The notes below the pieces were generated by a model. That model saw nothing but the letters and a program-made list of their open reading frames with translations, did not search any database and was not told the origin of the DNA. Shown here one piece after another: positions 1 through 7,024 of a stretch of DNA of 57,183 bases (its first letter is position 1; each line of letters opens with the position of its first letter). A program made the position numbers and the translations under genes. Origin of the DNA: Oscillospiraceae bacterium (GTDB lineage: Bacteria; Bacillota; Clostridia; Oscillospirales; Oscillospiraceae); assembly GCA_009781515.1 (NCBI GenBank), contig WQXY01000015.1, positions 1-57,183 of the forward strand, given 5' to 3'.

Positions 1-284
1 CGGCGTACTGTTTTTTGCTCGTTTGCTCTGCGGTATTCATAAAAATCAATATCAACCATTGAAACAAACTCATCGGCATTGCATGTAATATCTTTCATTG
101 ATGACGGTCTTGGTATCTTTTTGCCATCGTCTTCCATATCAATACCCACTATGCCAATGGCATCACGTGCCATTTCAATAGCTTCCGTTAAATCATCCCC
201 CCCGGTATCAATTTCAAAGTCCGGAACATGAACAGTATACCCTTTGTCGGCTTTAGTGAATTTTACCGGAAATGCAGTTTTCAT
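1..284 (-). CDS. hicB: HicB-like antitoxin (partial, runs off left edge)
   Basis: The window edge cuts this gene; about 94 N-terminal residues are visible, read leftwards from an ATG at 284 that has a GGAGGA ribosome site at 291-297. The visible part has the HicB fold pattern: a short strand ending in GYTVHVPDFEI, then an acidic GGDDLTEAIEMARDAIG helix segment, which is the degenerate RNase H-like domain used to neutralise HicA. It lies 36 bases downstream of a HicA-like gene in the same direction, so the two form a HicAB module in toxin-first order. The C-terminal DNA-binding part, if there is one, lies outside the window. The family call is firm; whether the pair is active is unknown. Confidence 0.8.
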   Translation of the reverse strand, partial: MKTAFPVKFTKADKGYTVHVPDFEIDTGGDDLTEAIEMARDAIGIVGIDMEDDGKKIPRPSSMKDITCNADEFVSMVDIDFYEYRRANEQKTVR

Positions 285-320
285 TATATATCCTCCGTAC
301 TTGCAAAGTTTTCTTGCACT

Positions 321-494
321 TTACTTCAGTCCTCGTCTTTTTATTATGTTTTGTGCTACAGGTTCTTTTATCTCTTTTTGGCGCGATATAGGCTCACAGT
401 CCTTGCCGTTTGTAAAAATATCATGATTACCTCCTGCTCGTTTATACCACCAACCATTTTGCTCAAGTAGCTTTACAAGGTCTTTTCGTTTCAT
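321..494 (-). CDS. hicA: HicA-like mRNA interferase toxin
   Basis: A protein of 57 residues that starts MKRKDLVKLLEQNGW. HicA (YcfA/double-stranded RNA-binding-like fold) proteins cleave mRNA, and the family histidine is seen here in the GGNHDIF segment around residue 24. The ATG at 494 is chosen over an upstream in-frame ATG at 530 because it has a GGAGG ribosome site at 501-507 and because 530 lies inside the promoter. A HicB-like partner follows downstream. A consensus promoter lies 26 bases upstream. The protein is basic and of normal size for the family (about 55-85 residues). Confidence 0.85.
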   Translation of the reverse strand: MKRKDLVKLLEQNGWWYKRAGGNHDIFTNGKDCEPISRQKEIKEPVAQNIIKRRGLK

Positions 495-519
495 GAGCCG
501 CGCCTCCGTACTTAATGTA

Positions 520-548
520 ATTATACACACTCAATACACACTTGTCAA
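520..548 (-). promoter_or_regulatory. Consensus sigma-70 promoter of hicAB module 1
   Basis: Read leftwards, TTGACA (543-548) and TATAAT (520-525) are separated by exactly 17 bases. The spacer carries a repeated GTGTGTA-type motif, a plausible HicB operator. It sits just upstream of the hicA start at 494. Confidence 0.75.
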
Positions 549-572
549 CTTTTTTCATTCCATGTCACCATA

Positions 573-603
573 AGCATAGACCTTCGAGTAACTCGAAGGT
601 CAA
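573..603 (-). promoter_or_regulatory. MerR-type promoter with 19-base spacer and dyad
   Basis: Read leftwards, TTGACC (598-603) and TATGCT (573-578) are separated by 19 bases, not 17. The spacer is filled by a perfect 10-base dyad (GACCTTCGAG / CTCGAAGGTC, 579-588 and 592-601, with a 3-base loop). A stretched spacer with a centred dyad is the known layout of promoters activated by MerR-family regulators. No MerR gene is in the window, and the next gene downstream is hicA, which has its own promoter. The same dyad could be read as a terminator stem on the plus strand, since T6 follows at 607, but no plus-strand gene ends here. Confidence 0.55.
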
Positions 604-648
604 GTGTTTTTTGAACTTTTTTCTCAAAATTTTGATATAATTTAAGTG

Positions 649-1947
649 TCAGGGTGACATCCGTGTATCATACTCGCCGCCAAGGGTTTTGAAGTCTTCA
701 AAAAATCCCGGGTATGACTTATTCACTGCGTCTGCGCCTTTTATTATAACAGGTTCGGTGCAAACGGTTGATATAACTGCTGCTGTCATGGCTATGCGGT
801 GGTCGCCGAATGAGTTGACCTCGCCTCCCGTGAGGGTTGCAACGCCTTGTATGATAAAGCCGTCATCGGTTTGCGTGATATCCGCTCCCAAGCCTTTGAG
901 CAGTGCCTCTACTGTTTGCAGCCTGTCGCTTTCTTTCATCCGCAGGCGACCTGCGTTTCTTATGATTGTTTGCCCTTTGGCAACCGATGCTACCGCCGCG
1001 AGCACGGGTACTAAATCGGGTATATTTTCCGCGTTTATCAGAGTGCCATGCAGTGCGTTCGGTGTTACGGTTACACTATCAGCCTTGCAAATCACGCCCG
1101 CTCCGAAGCATTTGAGCAGTTCAATGACTTCTTTGTCACCTTGTTTTGAGTTTAGGTCAAGCCCTGTGCATGTTATTGCTTTCTTTCCGATAGCACCTGC
1201 CGAAAGCCAAAACGCTGCATTTGACCAGTCGCCGCCGACCTGCAACTCACCCGACGGGTGAGTATTTTGTCCACCCGGTATGCGGAAAACATTTGCCTCA
1301 TCTTCATATATTTTCGTGCCAAACAGGCTCTGTGCTTCAAGTGTCATATCAACATACGGACGCGACTCCAAAGTGCCTTGTATGCGTATTGTACTGTCGC
1401 CTTTGAGCAGCGGCAGCGCAAGCAATAGTCCGCTGATATACTGCGACGAAATGTTGCCCGAAAGTGTATACTCAGCAGCTTCGAGCTGACCCTTGCATGT
1501 AAGCGGTGATGTTCCCTGCTTTGTAAGCATACAGCCGTTTGAAGACATTATTTCATAAAGCGGGGACAGCGGGCGTTCGGGCAAACGTCCTCCCATTACA
1601 AAGTCTGCTTTTATACCGAGCGCTCCGCAGACAGGGAGCAGAAAACGCAGCGTTGCTCCGCTCTCACCGACGTCGAGTGTGTACGTTTTTTCTTCACTCT
1701 CGGCGCTTTTAAGAGTTGCTCGCTCTATCGGAGTGACAGAAAATCCGTCGTTTTCAGCGGTTATCACAGCACCGAGTGCGGTCAGGCAGCGTATCGTTGC
1801 TTCTATATCTTCCGAGCTTTCACTGCAGCCGATAAATGACTCATTCTCTGCAAGTGCCGCACAAATAAGAAGCCTGTGTGCTTCGGATTTTGAGGCGATT
1901 GCTTTTATTTTTCCGCCTTGTATAGGTTTTGTGATTTTAATGTTCAT
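649..1947 (-). CDS. aroA: 3-phosphoshikimate 1-carboxyvinyltransferase (EPSP synthase)
   Basis: A protein of 432 residues, the usual length for the family. It joins shikimate-3-phosphate and phosphoenolpyruvate to make EPSP, the sixth step of the shikimate pathway, in the cytoplasm. Visible family motifs are SKSEAHRLL near residue 19 (the conserved Lys/Ser/Arg region for shikimate phosphate), GESGATLRFLLPV near 93 (phosphoenolpyruvate site), GDWSNAAFWL near 239, RMKESDRL near 339 and GDHRIAM near 382. It is the last gene of the aroF-tyrA-aroB-aroA run. The ribosome site is weak: GAGG lies about 15 bases before the ATG. A 130-base gap containing an inverted repeat separates it from aroB. Confidence 0.96.
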   Translation of the reverse strand: MNIKITKPIQGGKIKAIASKSEAHRLLICAALAENESFIGCSESSEDIEATIRCLTALGAVITAENDGFSVTPIERATLKSAESEEKTYTLDVGESGATLRFLLPVCGALGIKADFVMGGRLPERPLSPLYEIMSSNGCMLTKQGTSPLTCKGQLEAAEYTLSGNISSQYISGLLLALPLLKGDSTIRIQGTLESRPYVDMTLEAQSLFGTKIYEDEANVFRIPGGQNTHPSGELQVGGDWSNAAFWLSAGAIGKKAITCTGLDLNSKQGDKEVIELLKCFGAGVICKADSVTVTPNALHGTLINAENIPDLVPVLAAVASVAKGQTIIRNAGRLRMKESDRLQTVEALLKGLGADITQTDDGFIIQGVATLTGGEVNSFGDHRIAMTAAVISTVCTEPVIIKGADAVNKSYPGFFEDFKTLGGEYDTRMSP

Positions 1948-1976
1948 TAATTAATTTCTTAACCTCTAACCTCGCA

Positions 1977-2070
1977 ATGTAAATTCATTTCTCTCGCATG
2001 AGAACGTCATCCATGCGTTCCACATGCGGTCGCTCCGCATCCATGCTCCGCTCAGAAATGAAATTTACAT
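1977..2070. repeat. Long imperfect inverted repeat between aroB and aroA
   Basis: The arms ATGTAAATT(T)CATTTCT (1977-1992, and inverted at 2054-2070) differ by one inserted base and enclose about 60 bases. Inside are smaller inverted repeats (GCATG/CATGC, GCGG/CCGC). The whole 133-base aroB-aroA gap is occupied by this foldable element. It may be a small non-autonomous repeat or an mRNA structure that affects aroA, whose own ribosome site is poor. Confidence 0.5.
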
Positions 2071-2080
2071 CGCTCGGATG

Positions 2081-3151
2081 CTACAATTCTAAAGCAATAA
2101 TATCTTCCAGCTCTCCAACCGGAATTTCTTTCAATATACAACTGCCGGGTTTTTCGGGAAATACCATAGTTATACTGTCGCCATCACGTTTTTTGTCAGA
2201 CAGGCAAACTTCGGCGAGGTTTTTTGCGTTGTACTTCGTTTTGTCCGGTAAGTCGGCTAAACTTGTTGGTAGTTTATGCTTTTGTAGAGTTTCTATAAGT
2301 TCGTCCAAGCAACTCTCGTCACAAAGCCCCATACTCACTGCCGCACGGGTTTCAACTGCCATTCCTATTGCAACAGCCGCGCCGTGCGAAATCTCGTAAT
2401 TGCTGAGTTTTTCAATCGCATGTCCGACCGTGTGCCCGAAGTTTAGCAGCTTTCGGGTGCTTTGTTCAAACTCATCTTCTGCTACGATGTCGCGCTTTAT
2501 TTCAATACAGCGGGATATGATGTCAGATAACGCAACAAGGGAGCAGTCCCCTAACACTTCAAGTAGTGTTTTATCTCTAATCATGCCGTACTTTATTACT
2601 TCTGCCATGCCGTCTGCAAAGACCTCCTGCGGCAGCGTTGACAGCAGGGAAACATCACACAGCACCAAGTCGGGCTGATAGAACGCACCGAGCAGGTTTT
2701 TACCCGCGGTGAGGTTCACTCCTGTTTTGCCTCCGACAGACGAGTCCACCATTGCCAGCAGACTTGTCGGTATTTGAACAAAATGAACTCCACGCATATA
2801 GCTTGCCGCTGCAAAGCCTGCTATGTCGCCGGGCACACCACCGCCGAGTGCAATCACCACATCGCTGCGGGTCAGTTTTTCAGCTGCAAGAAACTCTACA
2901 ATCGAAAGATATGTTTCGGTGTTTTTTGAGACTTCACCCTTTGTAAACACGTGCTTTACAACCCTGTATCCGCTATTTTCAAGGCTGTTTATTAAGCGTT
3001 TACCATACAGCTCAAAAACCGTATCGTCAGAAATAATTGCTGCCACCTGTCCGCCGACTGTTTTTCGTATCATAGACCCGGCATCGTCAAAAAAGCCCGT
3101 GCCGATAATTACATCATAGGTTTTTGAAGCTTTGACAGTAACTTTTTCCAT
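2081..3151 (-). CDS. aroB: 3-dehydroquinate synthase
   Basis: A protein of 356 residues, typical for the family. It is an NAD- and metal-dependent cytoplasmic enzyme that converts DAHP to 3-dehydroquinate (second shikimate step). Motifs are GGGVPGDIAGFAAASYMRG near residue 102 (the nucleotide and phosphate region), QIPTSLLAMVDSSVGGKTG just after it, and the metal-ligand stretch LLNFGHTVGHAIE near residue 237. The ribosome site GGAGTG overlaps the last codons of tyrA, and only 7 bases separate the genes, so translation is probably coupled. Confidence 0.96.
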   Translation of the reverse strand: MEKVTVKASKTYDVIIGTGFFDDAGSMIRKTVGGQVAAIISDDTVFELYGKRLINSLENSGYRVVKHVFTKGEVSKNTETYLSIVEFLAAEKLTRSDVVIALGGGVPGDIAGFAAASYMRGVHFVQIPTSLLAMVDSSVGGKTGVNLTAGKNLLGAFYQPDLVLCDVSLLSTLPQEVFADGMAEVIKYGMIRDKTLLEVLGDCSLVALSDIISRCIEIKRDIVAEDEFEQSTRKLLNFGHTVGHAIEKLSNYEISHGAAVAIGMAVETRAAVSMGLCDESCLDELIETLQKHKLPTSLADLPDKTKYNAKNLAEVCLSDKKRDGDSITMVFPEKPGSCILKEIPVGELEDIIALEL

Positions 3152-3158
3152 TCACTTT

Positions 3159-4001
3159 TCACTCCGCGTCCACTTCACCTTTTAGGCGGCTGCCTTCCTC
3201 GAGCAGTCTTACTAATTCCTCTTTGTCTTTGTTTGCCAGTGCATTTCGGTATTCGGATACCGACTTTATAAAACCGTCAAGCTCATCTATGAGATAATCG
3301 CTGTTATCCATAAACAACTCGCCCCACATGTCCGCGTTAAGCCGTGCCACACGGGTCAAGTCCCTGTAGCTCCCTGCCGAGTAGCCCTTGTGTCCGAGTG
3401 CCGTCGGGCTTTTTATGTAAGCGTTTGAAACGACATGCGCCATTTGCGAACTAAACGCAATCATTTCATCGTGTTTTTCCGCTGTTGTCACGGTCAAGTG
3501 TCCGAAACCGAGTGGTTTCAGCGTTTCTTCAAGTCTGCCGAACAAAACAGGGTCGTCGTAAACAGGCGGCACGAGTATCATGTATGCTCCTGCAAACAAA
3601 TCCGCTCTGCTGTTTTTGAAGCCTGCCTTGTGGCTGCCTGCCATGGGGTGACCGCCGACAAAGACAAAGCCGTATTTTTCGGCAAGCGGAAAACACTGCG
3701 CGCAAACGGATTGCTTGACACCGCAGCAGTCGATAACAAGTGTGTCCTTGGCGATTTTCGACGCGTTTTCGCGAAGCCAATCAACCGCATTGCCGGGATT
3801 GATGGCAATAAAGACAGCTTCGCAATTTGCGAGAGTGTCCTCGCTGAGTTTACCGTTTATTGCACCTGTAAGCTCTGCAAAACTGAGCATGGCTTCGTCC
3901 GTGTCAAAGCCGTAGATTGTATGCTTTGCAGTTTCGTCACCTGCAAAAGCCTTTGCGAGCGACCCACCGATTAAACCTAACCCGACGATACCTATGGTCA
4001 T
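3159..4001 (-). CDS. tyrA: Prephenate dehydrogenase
   Basis: A protein of 280 residues with an N-terminal Rossmann motif (TIGIVGLGLIGGSLA, GxGxxG type) and the NAD(P)-dependent prephenate dehydrogenase core, including GGHPMAGSHKAGF near residue 116. It oxidises and decarboxylates prephenate to 4-hydroxyphenylpyruvate for tyrosine synthesis. There is no C-terminal ACT domain. Its ribosome site (AAAGAGG, about 10 bases before the ATG) lies just past the stop of the inserted hicB. The first 36 bases of the gene are repeated 940 bases upstream, next to aroF, which suggests an aroF-tyrA junction split by a HicAB insertion. Confidence 0.93.
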   Translation of the reverse strand: MTIGIVGLGLIGGSLAKAFAGDETAKHTIYGFDTDEAMLSFAELTGAINGKLSEDTLANCEAVFIAINPGNAVDWLRENASKIAKDTLVIDCCGVKQSVCAQCFPLAEKYGFVFVGGHPMAGSHKAGFKNSRADLFAGAYMILVPPVYDDPVLFGRLEETLKPLGFGHLTVTTAEKHDEMIAFSSQMAHVVSNAYIKSPTALGHKGYSAGSYRDLTRVARLNADMWGELFMDNSDYLIDELDGFIKSVSEYRNALANKDKEELVRLLEEGSRLKGEVDAE

Positions 4002-4002
4002 G
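3967..4002. repeat. 36-bp direct repeat, copy at the start of tyrA
   Basis: This is the 5' end of the intact tyrA, covering its first 12 codons plus the neighbouring base. It matches 4907-4942 at 35 of 36 positions, with an offset of exactly 940 bases. The single difference is synonymous in the tyrA frame (ATA versus ATT, both Ile). Confidence 0.9.
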
Positions 4003-4016
4003 ATGATTTTACCTCT

Positions 4017-4430
4017 TTATCTTCTAACACCAAGAAACTCAATCAAGCCCTCTTGAAGTATTCGCGAAAACGGAGCATTCGCATTTTCCGCCTGACTGTT
4101 TAACCATGAGGGTATTGTAAGAGTCTTTTTAACTGATTTTTTTTCGTGCTTTTTAAGGTATTCCATTTCGTCAAACTCAATTAATGCAATAAACTCATTA
4201 TCATCTGCTTCGATCTGTTTTGGGTTGCTGCCAATCGGAAAACTGAACTTGCCGTCCTGCTGCTGTAAATATAGCCCAATGGCATCAACAGCCATTTTAT
4301 ACGCCTCATCAAGTGTTTCACCCTCTGTAAAACACCCGTCAAGGTCCGGAAACCGTATAGAGTAACCGAATTCTTCTTCTGTAAAAATAGCCGGATAATA
4401 ATACTTTGCCACGTTAATACTCCCTTTCAC
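4017..4430 (-). CDS. hicB: HicB-like antitoxin with C-terminal ribbon-helix-helix region
   Basis: A protein of 137 residues. The N-terminal half is the HicB domain (YYYPAIFTEEEFGYSIRFP then DLDGCFTEGETLDEAYKMA). The C-terminal part, KKTLTIPSWLNSQAENANAPF and onwards, resembles the ribbon-helix-helix DNA-binding segment of HicB proteins. Such proteins sequester HicA and repress their own promoter. The gene overlaps the hicA stop by 4 bases (ATGA), so translation is coupled. The module sits between aroF and tyrA and carries its own promoter. It resembles the antitoxin at 45806 in layout (RHH after a central acidic stretch), although the sequences differ. Confidence 0.9.
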   Translation of the reverse strand: MKGSINVAKYYYPAIFTEEEFGYSIRFPDLDGCFTEGETLDEAYKMAVDAIGLYLQQQDGKFSFPIGSNPKQIEADDNEFIALIEFDEMEYLKKHEKKSVKKTLTIPSWLNSQAENANAPFSRILQEGLIEFLGVRR

Positions 4431-4624
4431 CGAAGCTTCTCTAACCCGGCTTGTTTTAATATCGCTTTTTCCGTGCCGGGTTTAAGCTGCTTATTATGGT
4501 ATGGTATTACAGTTGTCTTTCCGGTAGTCGGATTAAAGAACTTTCTGTGCGAACCGTTTGATTTAACAAAAATAAACCCGTTAGTTTCGAGATGTTTAAT
4601 CATTTCTTTCGGTAGCATTGGCAT
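4427..4624 (-). CDS. hicA: HicA-like mRNA interferase toxin
   Basis: A protein of 65 residues (MPMLPKEMIKHLETNGF at the start). The core KSNGSHRKF around residues 21-29 carries the catalytic histidine of the HicA family, and the C-terminal LKPGTEKAILKQAGL is typical. It is predicted to cleave mRNA when free of HicB. The ATG at 4624 has a GGAG ribosome site 7 bases upstream. The gene precedes and overlaps hicB and sits behind a perfect consensus promoter. Confidence 0.92.
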   Translation of the reverse strand: MPMLPKEMIKHLETNGFIFVKSNGSHRKFFNPTTGKTTVIPYHNKQLKPGTEKAILKQAGLEKLR

Positions 4625-4648
4625 TTTGGAACTCCTTAGAGCATTTGT

Positions 4649-4677
4649 ATTATATACGTATTTGCACGTATTGTCAA
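4649..4677 (-). promoter_or_regulatory. Consensus promoter of hicAB module 2
   Basis: Read leftwards, TTGACA (4672-4677) and TATAAT (4649-4654) have a 17-base spacer. ATACGT occurs twice within the spacer and again overlaps the -10 as ACGTAT, a plausible HicB operator. The same TACGT motif occurs in the promoter of the third hicAB module at 45568-45596. Confidence 0.8.
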
Positions 4678-4815
4678 GAGGTATTCAGTGAGTACCAACT
4701 ACAAATAGCGTAGCACAATAAAATGAGGCTGTCTATAATCGTTTGAAAGGTAGAAAATAACCTGCAATATGTTGATTTTTTCTACATTTCACTTGCGGTG
4801 TAAACAGCACAAGTA

Positions 4816-4852
4816 GAGCACCTCATACTTGTAGATGAGATGCTCGTTTTTT
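4816..4852 (+). terminator. Terminator-like hairpin inside the aroF-tyrA insertion
   Basis: The stem GAGCA..CTCAT / ATGAG..TGCTC (4816-4826 and 4835-4845, one bulge) is followed by GTTTTTT on the plus strand. No plus-strand gene ends here, so it may act as an mRNA structure, or it may be cargo of the inserted module. The rest of 4625-4937 holds the hicA promoter, AT-rich DNA and the tyrA 5' remnant; I see no further gene. Confidence 0.5.
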
Positions 4853-4906
4853 GTTAATATTGCAAGTTCTAACACTTTTCGTTATATTTTGCAATATAAA
4901 TATTAT

Positions 4907-4942
4907 CCGATTAAACCTAACCCGACGATACCAATGGTCATG
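4907..4942 (-). pseudogene. 5' remnant of tyrA (36-bp direct repeat) abutting aroF
   Basis: These 36 bases equal the start of tyrA (3967-4002) with one mismatch. Here the remnant ATG overlaps the aroF stop as ATGA (4938-4941), a normal layout for coupled genes. It encodes only MTIGIVGLGLIG before running into unrelated DNA. The simplest reading is that aroF and tyrA once overlapped directly and that a 940-base block carrying hicAB entered here with a 36-base duplication. Confidence 0.8.
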
Positions 4943-5954
4943 CTTCTACCGCCTTGCGTATCTTGTTCACTTTTGTCACCGTTTCGGCAAACTGCTCGGG
5001 CGTCAGCGATTGCGCGCCGTCGCAACGTGCGTTTGGCGGGTCATTGTGCACCTCTATCATGAGTCCGTGTGCACCTGCAGCGACAGCCGCCAGTGACATC
5101 GGCTCGACAAGACGCGCCATACCCGAGGCGTGGCTCGGGTCAACGATGACGGGTAAATGCGTCAGTTCTGCAAGCACGGGGATTGCCGAAAGGTCGAGAG
5201 TGTTTCGTGTATATGTTTCAAACGTGCGAATACCACGCTCACAAAGTATCACGTTGTGATTACCGCCCGCCATGATGTATTCGGCGCTCATGAGCAGCTC
5301 TTGTAACGTGTTTGCAAGACCGCGCTTGAGAAGCACGGGAGTTTTTATCGTTCCGAGTTCTTTTAGAAGCTCGAAGTTTTGCATGTTACGCGCACCGACC
5401 TGAATGATGTCCACGTTTTCAAAGAGCGGCAGATGCGTCACATTCATGATTTCGGTTATGATAGGCATACCTGTCTGCTTTTTTGCCTCGAGCAGCAGTT
5501 CCAAGCCGTCGGAACGCATCCCTTGAAAATCGTATGGTGATGTGCGCGGCTTAAACGCTCCGCCGCGAAGTATTGTTGCACCTGCGGCTTTTACGCTTTT
5601 TGCAATATCGAGTATTTGCTCGGGGGACTCCACCGAGCATGGTCCTGCTATGATGTGAAAATTTGAACCGCCGATTTTTATCCCTGCAGTCGGAGTGCCG
5701 ACTTCAATCACAGTGTCGTCGGGGTGAAACTTGCGGTTTGCAGCCTTAAACGGCTCGCTGATACGTTTGACCGAGTCGACCATATCGAGACCTTCGAGCA
5801 AATCGGTGTCAACCTTGCTCACGTCGCCGATAAGCCCGAGTATTGTATAAAACTCACCTTGCGACAGGTTTACCTTAAGCCCGCGGTCTTCGAGCCATTT
5901 GGTGAGTTTTTCGATTTGCTCCTTGGTAGCGTTTGGTTTAAGTACAGCAATCAT
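4938..5954 (-). CDS. aroF: 3-deoxy-7-phosphoheptulonate synthase (DAHP synthase, Bsub type)
   Basis: A protein of 338 residues. Residues 1 to about 70 (MIAVLKPNATKEQIEKL and onwards) form the ferredoxin-like regulatory domain seen in Thermotoga/Bacillus-type DAHP synthases. The rest is the catalytic barrel with AGPCSVES near residue 104, FKPRTSPYDFQG near 138, QVGARNMQNFELL near 191 and VDPSHASG near 272. It condenses phosphoenolpyruvate and erythrose-4-phosphate, the first committed step of aromatic synthesis. The ATG has an AAGGAG ribosome site. The gene begins only 12 bases after the DUF3791 gene, so it probably shares that transcript. Confidence 0.95.
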   Translation of the reverse strand: MIAVLKPNATKEQIEKLTKWLEDRGLKVNLSQGEFYTILGLIGDVSKVDTDLLEGLDMVDSVKRISEPFKAANRKFHPDDTVIEVGTPTAGIKIGGSNFHIIAGPCSVESPEQILDIAKSVKAAGATILRGGAFKPRTSPYDFQGMRSDGLELLLEAKKQTGMPIITEIMNVTHLPLFENVDIIQVGARNMQNFELLKELGTIKTPVLLKRGLANTLQELLMSAEYIMAGGNHNVILCERGIRTFETYTRNTLDLSAIPVLAELTHLPVIVDPSHASGMARLVEPMSLAAVAAGAHGLMIEVHNDPPNARCDGAQSLTPEQFAETVTKVNKIRKAVEA

Positions 5955-5965
5955 TGCTTCGCTCC

Positions 5966-6169
5966 TTAGTTGGATAGTTCTGTTATACGCGCATTTATGT
6001 CTTCTAAAATGTAACTTTCACCATGAACATGAAGTAACTCAAAAAAATCGGTTACAAACTTAAATAAATCATACTTGTTAAAGATTTCATATACCCCTGC
6101 ACCGGACAATCCCCGTGCACGCTTTACAATTTCCATGCAATAGACCAAAAACTCCGACTCTTTGCTCAT
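5966..6169 (-). CDS. DUF3791-like small protein
   Basis: A protein of 67 residues, MSKESEFLVYCMEIVKRA at the start. The length and the FLVYCMEIVKRARGLSGAGVY pattern fit the DUF3791 family, small helical proteins commonly encoded beside DUF3990. The start has GGAGGAG 8-10 bases upstream, which also encodes the end of the upstream gene (stop and start lie within TGATATG). It is probably the antitoxin or an accessory of the DUF3990 protein, which is inference from gene neighbourhood. Confidence 0.7.
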   Translation of the reverse strand: MSKESEFLVYCMEIVKRARGLSGAGVYEIFNKYDLFKFVTDFFELLHVHGESYILEDINARITELSN

Positions 6170-6170
6170 A

Positions 6171-6410
6171 TCACTGCTCCTCCGGATATGTTATGACGCC
6201 TGTTGATAATTCCTCGTCCAGCATCGCATAGAGGGTCTGTGCACTCAAGTGCCACAGCTTTGCCTCCTCCTGCTCTAAAGTTGCATATAATTGAGAATTA
6301 TATAGAACCTGTATAGCTTCATGTTCCGTAATGTTTTTGTTTTCAATAAGCTGCGACAATATTCGAGGCACAAGAACAGCAAGAAATGCCGGCAGTTGAT
6401 TTTGGTTCAT
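6171..6410 (-). CDS. Small helical protein, DUF3791-neighbour type
   Basis: A protein of 79 residues with no motif I can name. The composition is helical ([20 protein letters not shown]) with an acidic C-terminus. It overlaps the stop of the DUF3990 gene by 4 bases (ATGA), has a strong GAGGGAGG ribosome site, and is followed immediately by the DUF3791 gene. The three genes form one tight operon. A role as part of the antitoxin side is an inference from position only. Confidence 0.65.
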   Translation of the reverse strand: MNQNQLPAFLAVLVPRILSQLIENKNITEHEAIQVLYNSQLYATLEQEEAKLWHLSAQTLYAMLDEELSTGVITYPEEQ

Positions 6411-6904
6411 TTTGAAGCCTCCCTCGGGTCAAAGGCTTCTCTAAAAATCAGCAGATTTAATGCAGCCTGTGTTTTAAGAACAATTTGGTCGAACAAGGGA
6501 TTTATCTTAAAGGACTTAATTGCCTGCTCCTTTGATAGAATACCGCTTTCGTACAGTCCGATTGTTGCATACACTTTATCGTTAGCTACAGCTCCAACCG
6601 CCACATCATATGCCTTACCTGTATATGTATCTTTTCGGTTTTGACAGACAAAATCAAACCAATCTTCATTTGGTTCGTTGAAATGCAATATTTCCAGTTC
6701 CGCCATTGCTTTATCCATATCAAAATCATAGGCACTGACATATTGCATATTTTGCTTGCGCCGTTTCATAACAACATCAGCGAACTCAACAGCTTGTGCG
6801 TAGTTCTCTGTGGTGTAAAATCCAATTCCAAAATCAAGAGTGCGGTTCGGCATTATTAATCGGGGTTTATCAACAGCCATAGTGCTTCCGTGATACAAAA
6901 TCAT
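6407..6904 (-). CDS. DUF3990 domain protein (ADP-ribosyltransferase-like fold, probable toxin)
   Basis: A protein of 165 residues from the ATG at 6904, chosen over a start at 7012 because GGAGTG lies just upstream and the promoter covers the longer version. It opens [16 protein letters not shown] and has [20 protein letters not shown] near residue 22, then [12 protein letters not shown] near 139. The YHGS and DFGxGFYTT motifs are typical of DUF3990, which has been placed in the ADP-ribosyltransferase superfamily. With the two small downstream genes it forms a three-gene TA-like cassette. Its activity has not been shown here. Confidence 0.8.
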   Translation of the reverse strand: MILYHGSTMAVDKPRLIMPNRTLDFGIGFYTTENYAQAVEFADVVMKRRKQNMQYVSAYDFDMDKAMAELEILHFNEPNEDWFDFVCQNRKDTYTGKAYDVAVGAVANDKVYATIGLYESGILSKEQAIKSFKINPLFDQIVLKTQAALNLLIFREAFDPREASK

Positions 6905-6934
6905 AGCAAACACTCCAAAAATAATAGTAGTTTG

Positions 6935-6963
6935 ATGATACAATACCTCTTGACTATTGTCAA
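6935..6963 (-). promoter_or_regulatory. Promoter of the DUF3990 cassette and probably of the aro operon
   Basis: Read leftwards, TTGACA (6958-6963) and TATCAT (6935-6940) have a 17-base spacer. A perfect dyad TTGAC-AATA-GTCAA overlaps the -35 and would suit an autoregulator. The genes downstream (DUF3990, 6171, 5966, aroF) are spaced by 12 bases or less, and I see no other strong promoter before aroF. Confidence 0.7.
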
Positions 6964-6975
6964 TGCAACAAATTA

Positions 6976-7004
6976 GGGACAGGAGTATGACAAACCCCCG
7001 TCCC
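6976..7004 (-). terminator. Weak hairpin after the giant Cna-B gene
   Basis: GGGAC (6976-6980) pairs with GTCCC (7000-7004), with two or three further G-C pairs across mismatches, and the minus strand then reads TAATTTG. This is a possible but poor terminator for the 13.8-kb gene that ends at 7025. Confidence 0.35.
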
Positions 7005-7024
7005 CTTGTCATCTTGTCATTATT

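Noticed and set aside
689-1261. A 190-residue plus-strand frame opposite aroA
   Set aside because: It is antisense to a highly conserved EPSP synthase gene and is a shadow frame with no ribosome site.
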